Part shown: positions 1-8,843 of the stretch, piece by piece
Layout: each line of letters begins with the position of its first letter
Position numbering within the stretch: position 1 is the first letter of the stretch
From: Pavlovales sp. CCMP2436
Taxonomy: Eukaryota > Haptophyta > Pavlovophyceae > Pavlovales
DNA: 25,866 nt
Direction: 5' to 3'
Assembly: GCA_026770615.1 (NCBI GenBank)
Contig: MU631646.1
Location: 40,714 to 66,579, forward strand
Translations under genes and position numbers: made by a program
Notes under the pieces: generated by a model
What the model was told of the DNA's origin: nothing
Database searches by the model: none
What the model saw: only the letters and a program-made list of their open reading frames with translations

Positions 1-1107
1 CGTCGTAAATTATCACAATGGTGTCGCTTCGCAAATTACATACAATTTACAGACAATGATTAATTTTTTCTTGAACTTCTAACGTCTAACCCTTATTAAT
101 TAAAGTCATATCACCTGTTACAGTTATTTTTGCGGGGACTTGTCTCATGCATGACTGACTTAGTGTATTTCGACGGGAGTTGGAGCGCCGAATAGCCCAC
201 GCCAAGGCGCGTTCGGCAAGCCAGCGCACTTCCCTGCCAGACCTATTCGTCGGCCGTGCGATCGTGCCGCGCGTTGCACCGAATCAAAGAAATGGCCGTG
301 ATTTCGACTCAAATTACTCTAGCGCATGAATGGGAGCGGCCACTGACTTCGCTGATGGATCCCACCGTTCCCTGTGAGCGAGCGGTCACACCATTGCCGA
401 TGCCGTCGCGATATCTTGAGATCTCGCGGAGCCATTTACTGCGGGATATTCACCGAAAAAACATCATATTTTTACAACCACGCCAAAGCGCGCCCGTGGA
501 CATGTCCAGACCTTGGGAGAAGACTGGCTAGGCGCGTCTGCATCACGGCCGAACCACCACGGAGGTCGCCGAGCGCATGGCCGGGCGCGCGGCGGTCGCG
601 CGTGCGGCTGAGCTCGAGCAAGCTGGAGGCCACCTGCTGGGCTATACACAAGTTCGTCCGCGGCTTCATCGCGGAGTGGAAGGAGGCCAACAAGGCGTGG
701 ACCCCGCCAAGGGGGTGACCGGAGGGAGTGCCCCCACACCCCCGCTTCGCCGCCAGCCCGTCTTGGGGGACTCCCGACCCTCCGATGCGCGCTGGTGTGA
801 AAATGACTTTAATACGTCCCGTTTTTGTTATTTTTACGCCTCTACAGCGCTTGATATGACTTGTAGCGGCGAGCCGGAGGCTTGCCCGATGTGGCCATGC
901 TTCTAAGGACATTTCTACAACACCCATAGCTATCTCCCAGGCCATCAAGCGCACTCCCCGATCTTTTTCGGCTCCGCTAGGACCCGAAATGCCCAAAAAA
1001 TGAATTTGATAAGGGTTTAGACGTAAAATGTCGGTTGAAGGGCACAACACGACGAGGCTCACGTTTTCATAACGTTGCAACTTCTTATTTCCCGCGAGCA
1101 CCTACAT
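1..1107. other. Gene-poor repeat-bearing region
   Basis: No convincing gene is visible. Bases 1-128 are AT-rich and unremarkable. 129-447 is a dispersed repeat listed separately. 540-780 is GC-rich, and short stretches in two frames look weakly protein-like, but the frames are interrupted and show no family motif. 780-1107 shows nothing recognisable. Confidence 0.5.
129..447 (+). repeat. Dispersed repeat R1, copy 1
   Basis: About 320 bp that aligns by eye along its length, with scattered substitutions and small indels, to 14798-15123. Both copies open with TTTGCGGGGAC and close with GCCATTTACTGCGGGAT. Shared internal blocks include GGCAAGCCAGCGCACT and GCCGTGATTTCGAC. No terminal inverted repeats, flanking duplications or poly-A tail are obvious, so the class of element is unknown. 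It could also be a fragment of a larger transposon. Confidence 0.75.
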
Positions 1108-1497
1108 ATACTTATGATAGGGATTCAAGCCGGCGTCTGACATATACAATACAGACTTGCATTAATAGTCAGTGTTTAATTGGCCAATATTGCAATACAG
1201 CTCATCGACACGATCGGTACGATCGCGGCACGCGGTCATGCGCAGCTGCTGCTCGCGCGCTTGAGCGCGCTGGCCCCGATCGCTGCCCAGCGTGGGAACA
1301 CGACAAACAACAACCAGCAGATCATCTCCCTAACCGCCCTTGGCCGGGCACACTACCGGAGATCCATCGGCACGCGCGGTGGCGCCCAAGCCAGCGCAGC
1401 CGACTAAGGCACGCAGCAGGCAATTGGCGACGCAGCGCTCAGACCAGCACAACATTCAGAACAGTCAGACGCCAGCTTGAATCCCTATCATAAATAT
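1108..1497. mobile_element. Short TIR element (family T), copy 1
   Basis: A 390-bp unit bounded by 34-bp inverted ends (1108-1141 and 1464-1497) with about two mismatches. The shared core is GATAGGGATTCAAGC followed by a GGCGTCTGAC block. Between the ends lies an open frame (1180-1407) repeated at the right edge of the window. Related ends recur at 13826-13849, 24011-24038, 24160-24190 and 25730-25752. It looks like a non-autonomous DNA element. No clear target-site duplication is separable because the flanks continue the palindrome in AT-rich sequence. Confidence 0.7.
1180..1407 (+). pseudogene. Open frame inside family T copy 1 (5' truncated)
   Basis: An open frame without an ATG; the only start codon at its head is TTG. 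From about 1198 it encodes a stretch beginning QLIDTIGTIAARGHAQLLLA and ending GTRGGAQASAAD with TAA. The same stretch forms the C-terminal two-thirds of the frame at 25409-25672, so this is a 5'-truncated copy. Compared with that copy the frame is intact, but most substitutions change amino acids, so purifying selection is not evident. The predicted peptide is alanine-rich and probably helical. I do not recognise the family. Confidence 0.4.
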
Positions 1498-1667
1498 ATG
1501 ATTATTGCCATTTGCCATTAATACTGCCCGTGACGACAGCGGCGCATGGACGGCGGCGGCGATGATAATGACTGATGCGATTTTTTTACTCAGTGAACGT
1601 CAGTGATGGTCACCCAGCAGAAGCGCAGCCGCGACCCGTTGCAGACGCCATTGCTAAAAAGCGTGTG
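1498..1667. other. Short spacer before the LTR element
   Basis: Contains GCGGCGCATGGA with a GCGGCGGCG tract (about 1540-1560) that recurs near 9757-9785. Otherwise nothing is recognised. It is the left flank of the copia insertion. Confidence 0.4.
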
Positions 1668-1976
1668 TGTCGGGAGCCCAAGTGTTTTACACACTTTGGC
1701 TCTGTCCGGTTCGCCATCGGACTGCCCGGATTTTAATATCCCGGGCTCAGCTGCCGTCTCGACTGCTCTACGGCTACTCTCGACGCCGCTTCAGCTCTCT
1801 TGTCAGGGTCTCTTACTTACTAAGAGACCTTGTGACACAGCCTCAGACCACCTGCTCTGTGTCGTATCGCCCTACGCTTCCTAGCTGTTCCTGCCCTCTC
1901 GTTAGCCGCTTCACCGCGACTCGGACTCGATCCCCCCTAGCTCTCGCTGCAGACCTCGCACTATCGCATCCTAACA
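1668..1976 (+). repeat. 5' LTR of the copia element
   Basis: 309 bp, directly repeated at 6980-7288 with a constant offset of 5312. The first ~85 bp are identical in the two LTRs; differences cluster in the middle and near the 3' end. The start contains an imperfect hairpin (GAGCCCAAGTG ... CACTTTGGCTC). An AT-rich TTTTAATATC motif at about 1732 could serve as the core promoter, but that is only a guess. Confidence 0.96.
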
Positions 1977-3059
1977 TGGTGGACCCTCAGGGCTTCGAGT
2001 TCCACGAAGGCGCGTCGGCAGGGTCGCGCTTCAACCTCTTCAAGCTGCGCGACCCGGCCCACTTCCCTATCTGGGTGGCGATGCTTCTCACGTACATGCA
2101 GTCGGACGAGAAGATCGACCTCTCGTGTGTCTTCACTAAGCCGCCTCCCTTCGACCCGCTCGAGGCTGACCCCGTGATCGTCTCCCTCTACTACCCCGAC
2201 CCCGAGGCGATCAGCGATGACGGCAAGCAGATCTACCCGAAGGGCGAGACTGACCCCGCCTTCGTCAAGGCGGTCAAGGAGTACCACCGTATGCTTACCT
2301 CGCAGTGCAAGGCCTAGGACATCATCACTCAGGCCATTGACCAGCGCATCCTCACGCATGTCATGCACAAGGCCTACGATGCCAAGCGCGGCAGCTCCGT
2401 CTCGCTGTCTTTGGTTTTCGACACTCAAGGACCACTGCGTCGGCCTCTCCGGCACGTCCAAGGCCGCCTCTATGCTCAATCTCATCTCGCTCCAGCGCTC
2501 ACACAGGGAGAGCGCGCTCCAGTGGCTCGACCGCGTGCAGCGCGCCTTCTATTCCATCTCGCACCTTCCCTTCAAGCTCGAGGATCTGATCCTGTTCATC
2601 TCGCTGCGCGGGCTCGGCGAGTCCTACTCCTCGCTCGTGCAGTCGACCATCAACGACCCCGCCAATGAGCGGCGCCTCGCTTCTGACGTCCTCGCGACCC
2701 TGCGCGAGAACCTCGCCGCCATCACGATGCTCTCCAACACCAACGGCGCCGCAGACAGGCGCAGCGTGAACGTGATCACTTACGGCGTGGACTCCAACCG
2801 CAGCTCCAACAACTCGCGCGGCGCGGCGCGTGGTGGGCGCGGCAACCTCGCGCAGGGCGGGCGCGGCGGACGCAACCCTCCGCCGAGCCGCCCCACTATT
2901 CTTTTCCCCAAGCAGGCCGCGCGCGACGAGCGCCCTCGCGACGAGCGCCCTCCTTCGTGCTACATGTGCAAACTTCACAACCGGGCCTCGGACCACCACC
3001 CGCTGCCTTACTGCTTCCTACTACGGCATTCCTACGGTCAAGGCGGTCGACTTCGATGA
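1976..3059 (+). pseudogene. gag: Copia gag (capsid/nucleocapsid), broken
   Basis: Encodes the structural protein that packages element RNA in cytoplasmic particles. The start is taken as ATG 1976, giving MVDPQGFEF and then a copia-type gag N-terminus with an aromatic/hydrophobic FPIWVAMLLTYM segment. A TAG stops the frame at 2315-2317. Homology resumes after it, then the frame shifts near 2420 into a second frame carrying the helical gag core (SALQWLDRVQRAFYSISHLP), an Arg/Gly-rich nucleic-acid-binding region (about 2815-2880) and a zinc-knuckle-like end, CYMCKLHN...HHPLPYC, at about 2959-3021. The spacing is looser than the classic CX2CX4HX4C. The frame ends at 3059. Whether the gag-to-pol frame change near 3020-3050 was once programmed or is damage cannot be decided here. 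Confidence 0.85.
1977..1991 (+). other. Candidate tRNA primer-binding site
   Basis: The sequence directly after the LTR starts TGG, as expected for pairing with a tRNA CCA end, and continues TGGACCCTCAGG. It does not match the initiator-tRNA site common in plant copia elements, and I cannot name the tRNA. The site overlaps the first gag codons (ATG at 1976-1978). Confidence 0.45.
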
Positions 3060-4833
3060 GCAGATCCAGCAACTGCGCAAGAAGCCATCGTCCTTTGTCA
3101 ACATGGTCCAGGTCTCGCGCAGCCCGTACGGCCCCGACACTTCTGACGTACTCGCTATCGACGAGACCTACTCGCCGCTCTCCACCCGCAAGCTGCAGCG
3201 CTTCCACAAGTTCAAAGCTGCTGCTGAGCTTGAGCGCTTCGAGTGCTCCGCCGCCTACATCGCTTCCTGCGCCAAGCCCTTCGAGCGCTCCGCCGTCGAC
3301 ATCCCCTCCAAGTTCATTGCCGGCAAGACCAAACCGCTCTTCAACTTCATCGTGGTGATCGTCTTCATCTTCGGGTTCATCGCGACCATCTTCCTCTCGG
3401 CCATCGCAACAGCCAAGCCCTTCCACGCCTTCGCAATTGGCAACGAGCAGGAGATCATCAACTCGGGCGGCCTGGCACAGCTAACCGACTACTTCGAGAT
3501 CTCCAAGGTGTACTCCCTCCTCGGCAAGGGCTTCCAGGACTCCCTCTCGCAGATGAGCGACTCGGGCCTCTTCGACTCCGGCTCGAAACTCAACCTCGGG
3601 CCGATGGACTACCTGCCCTTCCTGACCGACGTGCAGCCTACGAACATGCACGCTTCCACTGCCAACTCCTCCAAGATCGTGTGCAAGTATAAGGGCACCC
3701 TCTCTGTTGGCTATCGCCTGATGAACAATTCGCTGGTTACGGCCTAGGTCGACAACTTCTACGTGTCCCCCGACGTCAAGCGGCTCATCTTCAACGAGTC
3801 CGACCTCTGCAAGCAATGGGACGCCGATCTCGTGAGCCTCTCCAAGCAGACCAAGTTCTCCATCAACGGCTTCGACCTTGACCTCCAGCAGGGCCGCTGC
3901 CTCATCACCCCGCAAGGGATCGCAGAGCTCAAGGACATGTGCATCATCATGGCCGTCTTCATAGCTACCTCAGACGCGCTCGTGGCATTCGTTGACACGG
4001 CTTCCCCTCCATCACCGGCCATCAACCAGACCGGCGACAAGGATATCGGCACCTCCAAAGACACGCTCGTCGGCCATGCCGACTCCGAGACTTGCTCGGA
4101 CTGTTCACCCGCCGCAGCCGCCCGCCAACTTCCTCTCGACGACAGTTCCTCCTCAACCATCGACAAGCGCATCCTCCACGTCCGTTTAGGACACTCTTCG
4201 ACCCGTACACTCAACGCGACCATCTCAGCCACGGACAGGTTACTCATCTCTCGACGCCTCAAGCAGATCTGTCCAGCTTGCGCGGAGGGTAAGGCGATCA
4301 AGCTGACCTTCAACGACGCCCGTCACCAAGCTGCACAGCCCTTCGACACCGTCAGCGTCGATATCAAAGGCCCCATAAACTCCCTCGAGTCCTTCCGCTC
4401 GAACGATCCATCGATGGGGTACTACTTCATGTTATTCCTCGACCAGTTCTCTAACTACGCGTGGATCTACCAGCTCGAGACCAAGTCGCAGGCCCCCGAT
4501 TTCCTCGACAAGTTTCTCGAAGACATCCAGACCTACACCGTCTCCCTCGGCTCCCTCGTTCGGCAATTTCGGCTTGACGGGGCCAAGGAGTTTGACTCGG
4601 CACGCTGGAATGGCATCCTTCGCACCAACGGCATCGGCGGATCCGAGATCACGCCGGCAAGGACTCCTCAGCTCAACGCGCACGCAGAGCGCTACTTCGG
4701 CACCATCGCCCGGGACGCGCGCGCACTACTCGCTCAAGCCGGCCTTCCCGACTCGTACGCCGACTCCGCCTTCCTCCACTCCGTGTACATTCGAAGCCGG
4801 CTTGTCTCAGACTCGTCGGCCGGGCCGGCGTGA
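3060..4833 (+). pseudogene. pol: Copia protease and integrase, broken
   Basis: The frame enters from gag in the +1 register. It has a long pre-protease region with a predicted membrane helix (3346-3411), then an aspartic protease with the active-site DSG at 3574-3582 (FDSGS). A TAG interrupts it at 3745-3747 just before the conserved FYVSPDVKRL strand. Integrase follows. Its zinc domain has His at 4177 and 4192 and Cys at 4270 and 4279; the catalytic triad is Asp 4360 (SVDIKG), Asp 4576 (RLDGAKEF) and Glu 4687 (NAHAER). The frame ends at TGA 4831-4833, and homology continues in another frame (TPYQHIL...PNLSHIRAW). The protease matures the polyprotein and the integrase inserts the cDNA in the host genome. 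All key integrase residues are present, so the damage is in the reading frame, not the active site. Confidence 0.9.
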
Positions 4834-6223
4834 CGCCCTATCAGCACATCCTCTGCCGCCGCCCCAACCTGTCGCACATCCGCGCCTGGAGCTCGGATGC
4901 CTGGGTCGTCGACACCCACTCACATTTCTTCAAGCTCGACGCGCGCGCATCGTACGGCATCCTGATCGGCTACGGCGACTCGGGCCACATGATCAAAGCG
5001 CCGGCCGGGGCACTCACTCGCTACACCAACGCGGCCGTGATCAAGCTCCATCCTTCTAGCAAGGTCGTCCTCAATCGGCATGTGCCGATCGATGAGAGCT
5101 CCGTTATCAACCGCATCGCGACGCGTCCACGACTTCCTCTTGGCGACCTATCTGCTCCAAGGGCGACTCGTTGCCCGACGCCCCCGACCTGGAGTCCATT
5201 CCCCTCGGCAACACTGCGCCGCTCGCTCTGCCGACTTCGGGACCCTCGGCGCGCACGCTCCGCTCTGCCTACAAGCAGAACATCCCGTACGTGTGCGCCC
5301 TACTCGCTCTCGTCGCCGAGTCCGATCAGCCGACGCTCAAGCAAGCTGTCTCCGGTCCACACTCGACCGAGTGGCTCGCCTCCATCCAGTCAGAGTACGC
5401 TTCCATCGACTCAACTGGCACCTGGGTCGAGACCCCTCGGCGGCCCGGCATGAAGGTCCTCAAGACGGGCCTCGTTCTCAACCTCAAGCGCAAGTTCGAC
5501 GGCACCATTGACAAGTACAAGACTCGGTGCATCGCCAAGGGCTACGTGCAGCGCTTTGGCCTCGACTACGACGAGACGTTCTCCTCCGTCCTTCGCTACG
5601 ACTCGGCCAAGCTCATCATCACACTCGCAGCCGCTTGCAGCGCACGCCTATTCCACCTTGACTTCAAGACGGCGTACCTCAACGCGCCCCTCGACTACGA
5701 CATCTACGTCGACCCTCCCTACTCGTACAAGATCAAAGGCAAGGGCGACATCGTTCTCAAACTTCTCAGATCGCTCTACGGGCTCAAGCAGTCCGGCCAC
5801 AACTGGCGGCAGCTAATCGACAACTGGCTCATCGACTACGGCTTCACGCAGTCGCGCCAGGACCCGTGCGTGTACACACTTCACTATGACGACGGCCACT
5901 TGTCGCTCGGTATCTACGTCGACGACCTCTTGATCGCCGACTTCTCGCTCAAACCCGACGTCTGTGACAAGTTCCTCACCTCGATCACCTCGGCCTTCAA
6001 GACGACGCTCAGCGACGACATCGACTCCTTCCTGTCCATGAAGCTGACGCGCTCCGACCTCGGCATCAAGGTGACCATCTCGCGCGCCATCCTCGAGCTC
6101 TTAGAGCGGACCGGCATGCTGAACGCGCACCCCGTTGACACGCCGATGGCAGAAGGCCTGCACCTCACCATCTCCTCGGACTCGGAGCTCCTCGACCAAG
6201 ACGGCGCCACGGAGTACCGCTAG
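4831..6223 (+). pseudogene. pol: Copia integrase tail and reverse transcriptase
   Basis: The integrase C-terminal part runs in one frame to about 5150, then the reading moves to the frame that holds reverse transcriptase. The RT shows the family blocks in order: GTWVETPRRPGMKVLKTG at the start, KARLVA-type KTRCIAKGYVQRFGLDYDET, LDFKTAYLNAPL with the first catalytic Asp, LRSLYGLKQS, and the catalytic IYVDDLLI with YVDD at 5915-5926. The enzyme copies element RNA into cDNA. The frame stops at TAG 6221-6223 within the YR-x-IVGAL motif that joins RT to RNase H; homology continues after it without a shift. Confidence 0.93.
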
Positions 6224-6867
6224 ATCGTTGGCGCGCTCATCCACATCTCGCACTTCTGCCCGGATATCATGTACGCCATGGGCACGCTCACGCACTTTAT
6301 GAGCCGCCCCGGCGAGCCGCACATGACCGCGGCCAAGCGCATCCTCCGCTACCTCGCTGGGACGCCCGACCTCGGCCTCAACTTCAAGGCCAACGTCGAG
6401 CTCAACTTCACCGCCTTCGTCGACGCTGACTACGCCAACTGCATCGACACGCACAAGTCCGTCTCCGGTTTTATCACGCAGGTAGGAGGCGGCACCGTCT
6501 CAACCCGGCGCGAGAAGCAGAGCGTCGTCACGCTCAGCTCGACTGAGGCTGAGTACGTCGCGGTCACCTCCGTCTCCAAGGAGATCATCGCAATGCGCCA
6601 GCTCCTCGCCGACCTCGCCTTCCCGCAAACTATTGCCACGCCCGTCGGCGAGGACAACGTTTCGTGCATCAACTTGTCCAAGAACGACATCGTGCACCGC
6701 CGGACCAAGCACGTGGACATCAAATTCCACTGGATCCGCGACCTCGTCAAGAACGGCATCATCAAGCTATTTTTCATCAGCGGTCTCGACAACGTCGCCG
6801 ACATCATGACCAAGCCCTTGGTCCCAAGCTCTTCCTTCAACACCGCCGCACGCTCCTCGGCATGTAG
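6224..6867 (+). pseudogene. pol: Copia RNase H
   Basis: Continues the RT frame after the TAG: IVGALIHISHFCPDIMYA, then AKRILRYLAGT, the RNase H Asp in FVDADYANC (about 6420), the SVSGF block and the LSSTEAEYVA motif with its catalytic Glu, then the terminal DIMTKPL. RNase H removes the RNA strand during reverse transcription. A final frame change near 6825 is needed to reach the family-like end ...LLGM with TAG at 6865-6867. The unshifted frame runs on into the LTR. Confidence 0.92.
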
Positions 6868-6979
6868 ACGGCCACCATCGGTTTCCCCCTCCTTAAGGGG
6901 GGGGGGTTTCACCGACCACAAGCTCAAGCTGTACCAGTTCCTTCAACCTAAACGTGATGACGTCCAGATTGAGGAAGGG
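6868..6979 (+). other. Copia 3' leader with polypurine tract
   Basis: Non-coding tail of the element, including a GC-rich AAGGGGGGGG run near 6895. It ends in GAGGAAGGG at 6971-6979, directly abutting the 3' LTR. This is the expected plus-strand primer (polypurine tract). Confidence 0.85.
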
Positions 6980-7288
6980 TGTCGGGAGCCCAAGTGTTTT
7001 ACACACTTTGGCTCTGTCCGGTTCGCCATCGGACTGCCCGGATTTTAATATCCCGGGCTCAGCTGCCGTCTCAAATCGTCTACGGCTGCTCTCGACGCCG
7101 CTTCAGCTCTCTTGTCAGGGTCTCTTACTTACTCAGAAACCTTGTGACACAGCTTCAGACCACCTGCTCTGTGTCGTATCGCCCTAGGCTTCCTAGCTGT
7201 TCCTGCCCTCTCGTTAGCCGCTTCACCGCGACTCGGACTCGATCCCCCCTAGCTCTCGCTGCAGACCTCGCAATCTCGCATCCTAACA
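6980..7288 (+). repeat. 3' LTR of the copia element
   Basis: 309 bp, direct repeat of 1668-1976. Its last bases lie inside the minus-strand ORF below and supply that ORF's current stop codon. Confidence 0.96.
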
Positions 7289-7819
7289 GTATGAATTTCC
7301 GACATTAGCGTATGAATTTTTCCCTGACTCCTCCTCCTCCTCCTCCTCCTGCGCCTCCAGGTTCACCACCTTGCGCGCGCGGGGCTCCCGGCCAGCTGCC
7401 AGAGTCGTGGGCGCCGGCTGCTCCTCCGACTCCGCCACCGCCGCCTTGCGGGCTCCCGTGCGCGCGTCCTCCTTCCGCTGCTTCTGCGCTGAGGATGGCG
7501 GGGTCGCAGGTGTCATCTGCGCACGCTTGCGGTCGCCCACTGCCTGCTTGGCGAGTTCAGTCTCTGCTGCACTGCGCTCGGCGATGCGCACGGCCTTGGT
7601 ATCCTTGTCGCGAGCCGCCTTGTCGGACGCGGGCTCCGGTGCGGCTGGAGAAGGCGCCCGTCCATTCCCGCTCGAGCGCGCGTCCGCTGCACCATCCGCG
7701 CCGGCCTGCGCGGCCGCGAGCGTCGTCGAGCGGCTCGCCCTCATGCAGCAGAGCGCCTCGAGCTCGCTGCGCGCGTAAATTTTCCGAAAAAATGCAGAAC
7801 GGCACCTTAAATCCAACAC
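7283..7819 (-). CDS. Hypothetical acidic, low-complexity protein (fragment)
   Basis: I do not recognise a family. The minus-strand frame is rich in Ala, Glu, Lys, Arg and Ser and ends with a Glu run (NLEAQEEEEEEESGK). Its codons are GC-ending and its K/E/R content is coding-like, whereas the plus-strand frame over the same bases reads as proline runs. A CGCGCAG at about 7767-7773 (read on the minus strand) could be a splice acceptor, giving an exon of 7283-7766; an ATG lies at 7744. The present TAG stop (7283-7285) is inside the copia 3' LTR. Joining across the insertion predicts that the original frame stopped a few codons later, so the retrotransposon hit the extreme 3' end. The product would be mostly disordered. 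It may be only the last exon. Confidence 0.38.
   Translation of the reverse strand: MLDLRCRSAFFRKIYARSELEALCCMRASRSTTLAAAQAGADGAADARSSGNGRAPSPAAPEPASDKAARDKDTKAVRIAERSAAETELAKQAVGDRKRAQMTPATPPSSAQKQRKEDARTGARKAAVAESEEQPAPTTLAAGREPRARKVVNLEAQEEEEEEESGKNSYANVGNSYC
7289..7293. repeat. Probable target-site duplication (right copy)
   Basis: GTATG follows the 3' LTR; GTGTG (1663-1667) precedes the 5' LTR. Five bases is the usual copia duplication length. The single mismatch can be a later mutation. Confidence 0.6.
7328..7350. repeat. (CTC)n pyrimidine tract
   Basis: CTC triplet repeat. On the minus strand it is the GAG run that encodes the Glu tail of the ORF above. Confidence 0.8.
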
Positions 7820-8054
7820 ACAGTACCGTTACAAAATGGCGCAAGGCAGAGAAGGTTCGATTGGAATGGGGCACGCGCGTGCTCCTGGCGAGTGCCCCAT
7901 TCAAATCAGTTCCTCGATCGGACCAGCGGATCGTAAGATCGAGCGGAATAACCTCCCGCAGAAGCGCAGGAATCGCGCGCGCAGCATCAGCGCGCGCGTG
8001 GAAGGGCGGCAAGAGGCAGAACGCGTCTGCTGCACCATACTCGCATGCCCCCTT

Positions 8055-8157
8055 TGAGGAGGAGGAGGAGGAGTAGGAGGTGCAGGAGGACGACGAGGAG
8101 CTGGTGAACGAGGAGGAGGAGGTGGTGGTGTTGGAGGAGGAGGCAGAGGAGGTGGAT
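8055..8157 (+). repeat. GGA-rich polypurine tract
   Basis: About 100 bp that is almost all G and A on the plus strand, built of GAG/GGA triplets with a few interruptions. It may encode an acidic run on the plus strand (frame 8080-8388) or be a simple microsatellite. Strand asymmetry of this length can form triplex DNA. Confidence 0.75.
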
Positions 8158-8761
8158 CTTCCCGCGCCGCGGCGGCAAACGCCGTCGGCAGGACAAGGCG
8201 CAGCTCACCGAACATCTGCTTGCCGGCGGCGGCGCTGCCGGGCTCCAACCCTTGATGCGACTGCGCTCACGGGGCTCGCCAAACATCTGCTTGCGCGCAT
8301 CGCAGTGGCAAGGGTGGGCTTCGTCCCGCACCAGCAGACTACCGCGGAGCACGCGCTGCTGGCCAATGCCGTGGCTAATTTTGGCTAAATACGCACCCGC
8401 GAACTGCGGGCAGGCACGCGCAGATCACCACTGGCGTCGCGGCCGCTACCAGTCACCATCATCGCGCCCGATCCTAGCCTTCGGCCCGCACCCCGCTGAC
8501 ATGTCGGAAAATCGGCAAAACGGTTGCAACGGGTCCCGCTGGAGACTTGCTGGAAACCCGGACCCGTTTTCTGCAAGTAAGTATAACCCACGCCCTACAC
8601 TTCCCTAACTAACACCTTAAAAAGTCACCCAACTGCCATACCCAACTGCTCCAAGATTGCACCCAGTACAGGAAGCAGTTTCAATTACCTACTGGCTTAA
8701 TCACGATTAATCTCAAATCGCTAATCAGTCGTTAAAATTTAGCCACCTTAAATCAGCAGGG

Positions 8762-8843
8762 CAAATTTGTCCGAAAGCCCTATGTACACCCCAAATTTGC
8801 CCGAAAGCCTACACCCCAAATTTCCCCGAAAGCCCTACACCTC
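8762..8843 (+). repeat. Three-copy tandem repeat, ~26-30 bp
   Basis: Three successive units of the form CAAATTTGCCCGAAAGCC followed by CTACACC, with small indels (one unit has an extra TATG). No coding role is apparent. Confidence 0.85.

Larger units (their letters stand above)
1668..7288 (+). mobile_element. Ty1/copia LTR retrotransposon, decayed
   Basis: A 5621-bp element with two 309-bp LTRs that begin TGTCGGG and end CCTAACA, giving TGT...ACA ends. A purine tract (GAGGAAGGG) lies directly before the 3' LTR. The coding order is gag, protease, integrase, reverse transcriptase, RNase H, which is the copia (Pseudoviridae) order; gypsy elements have integrase last. By eye the LTRs differ at about 11 of 309 positions, so the insertion is fairly recent. 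The polyprotein is nevertheless broken by three TAG codons (2315, 3745, 6221) and by frame changes near 2420, 3020-3050, 4825, 5150 and 6825, so this copy is probably non-autonomous. The flanking five bases are GTGTG and GTATG, a near-perfect target-site duplication. Confidence 0.96.

Noticed and set aside
256..906. Overlapping open frames on both strands near the left edge
   Set aside because: Short, with no conserved motif; much of the stretch is the dispersed repeat R1, and the best-looking residues switch frame.
2315..6223. Reassignment of TAG to an amino acid in this organism
   Set aside because: The element also has several frameshifts, so simple decay is the more economical explanation; no host gene here shows an internal TAG.
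7312..8076. 254-codon plus-strand frame starting with a proline run
   Set aside because: The Pro-rich translation is the complement of Glu-coding GAG repeats on the minus strand, whose composition looks more protein-like.
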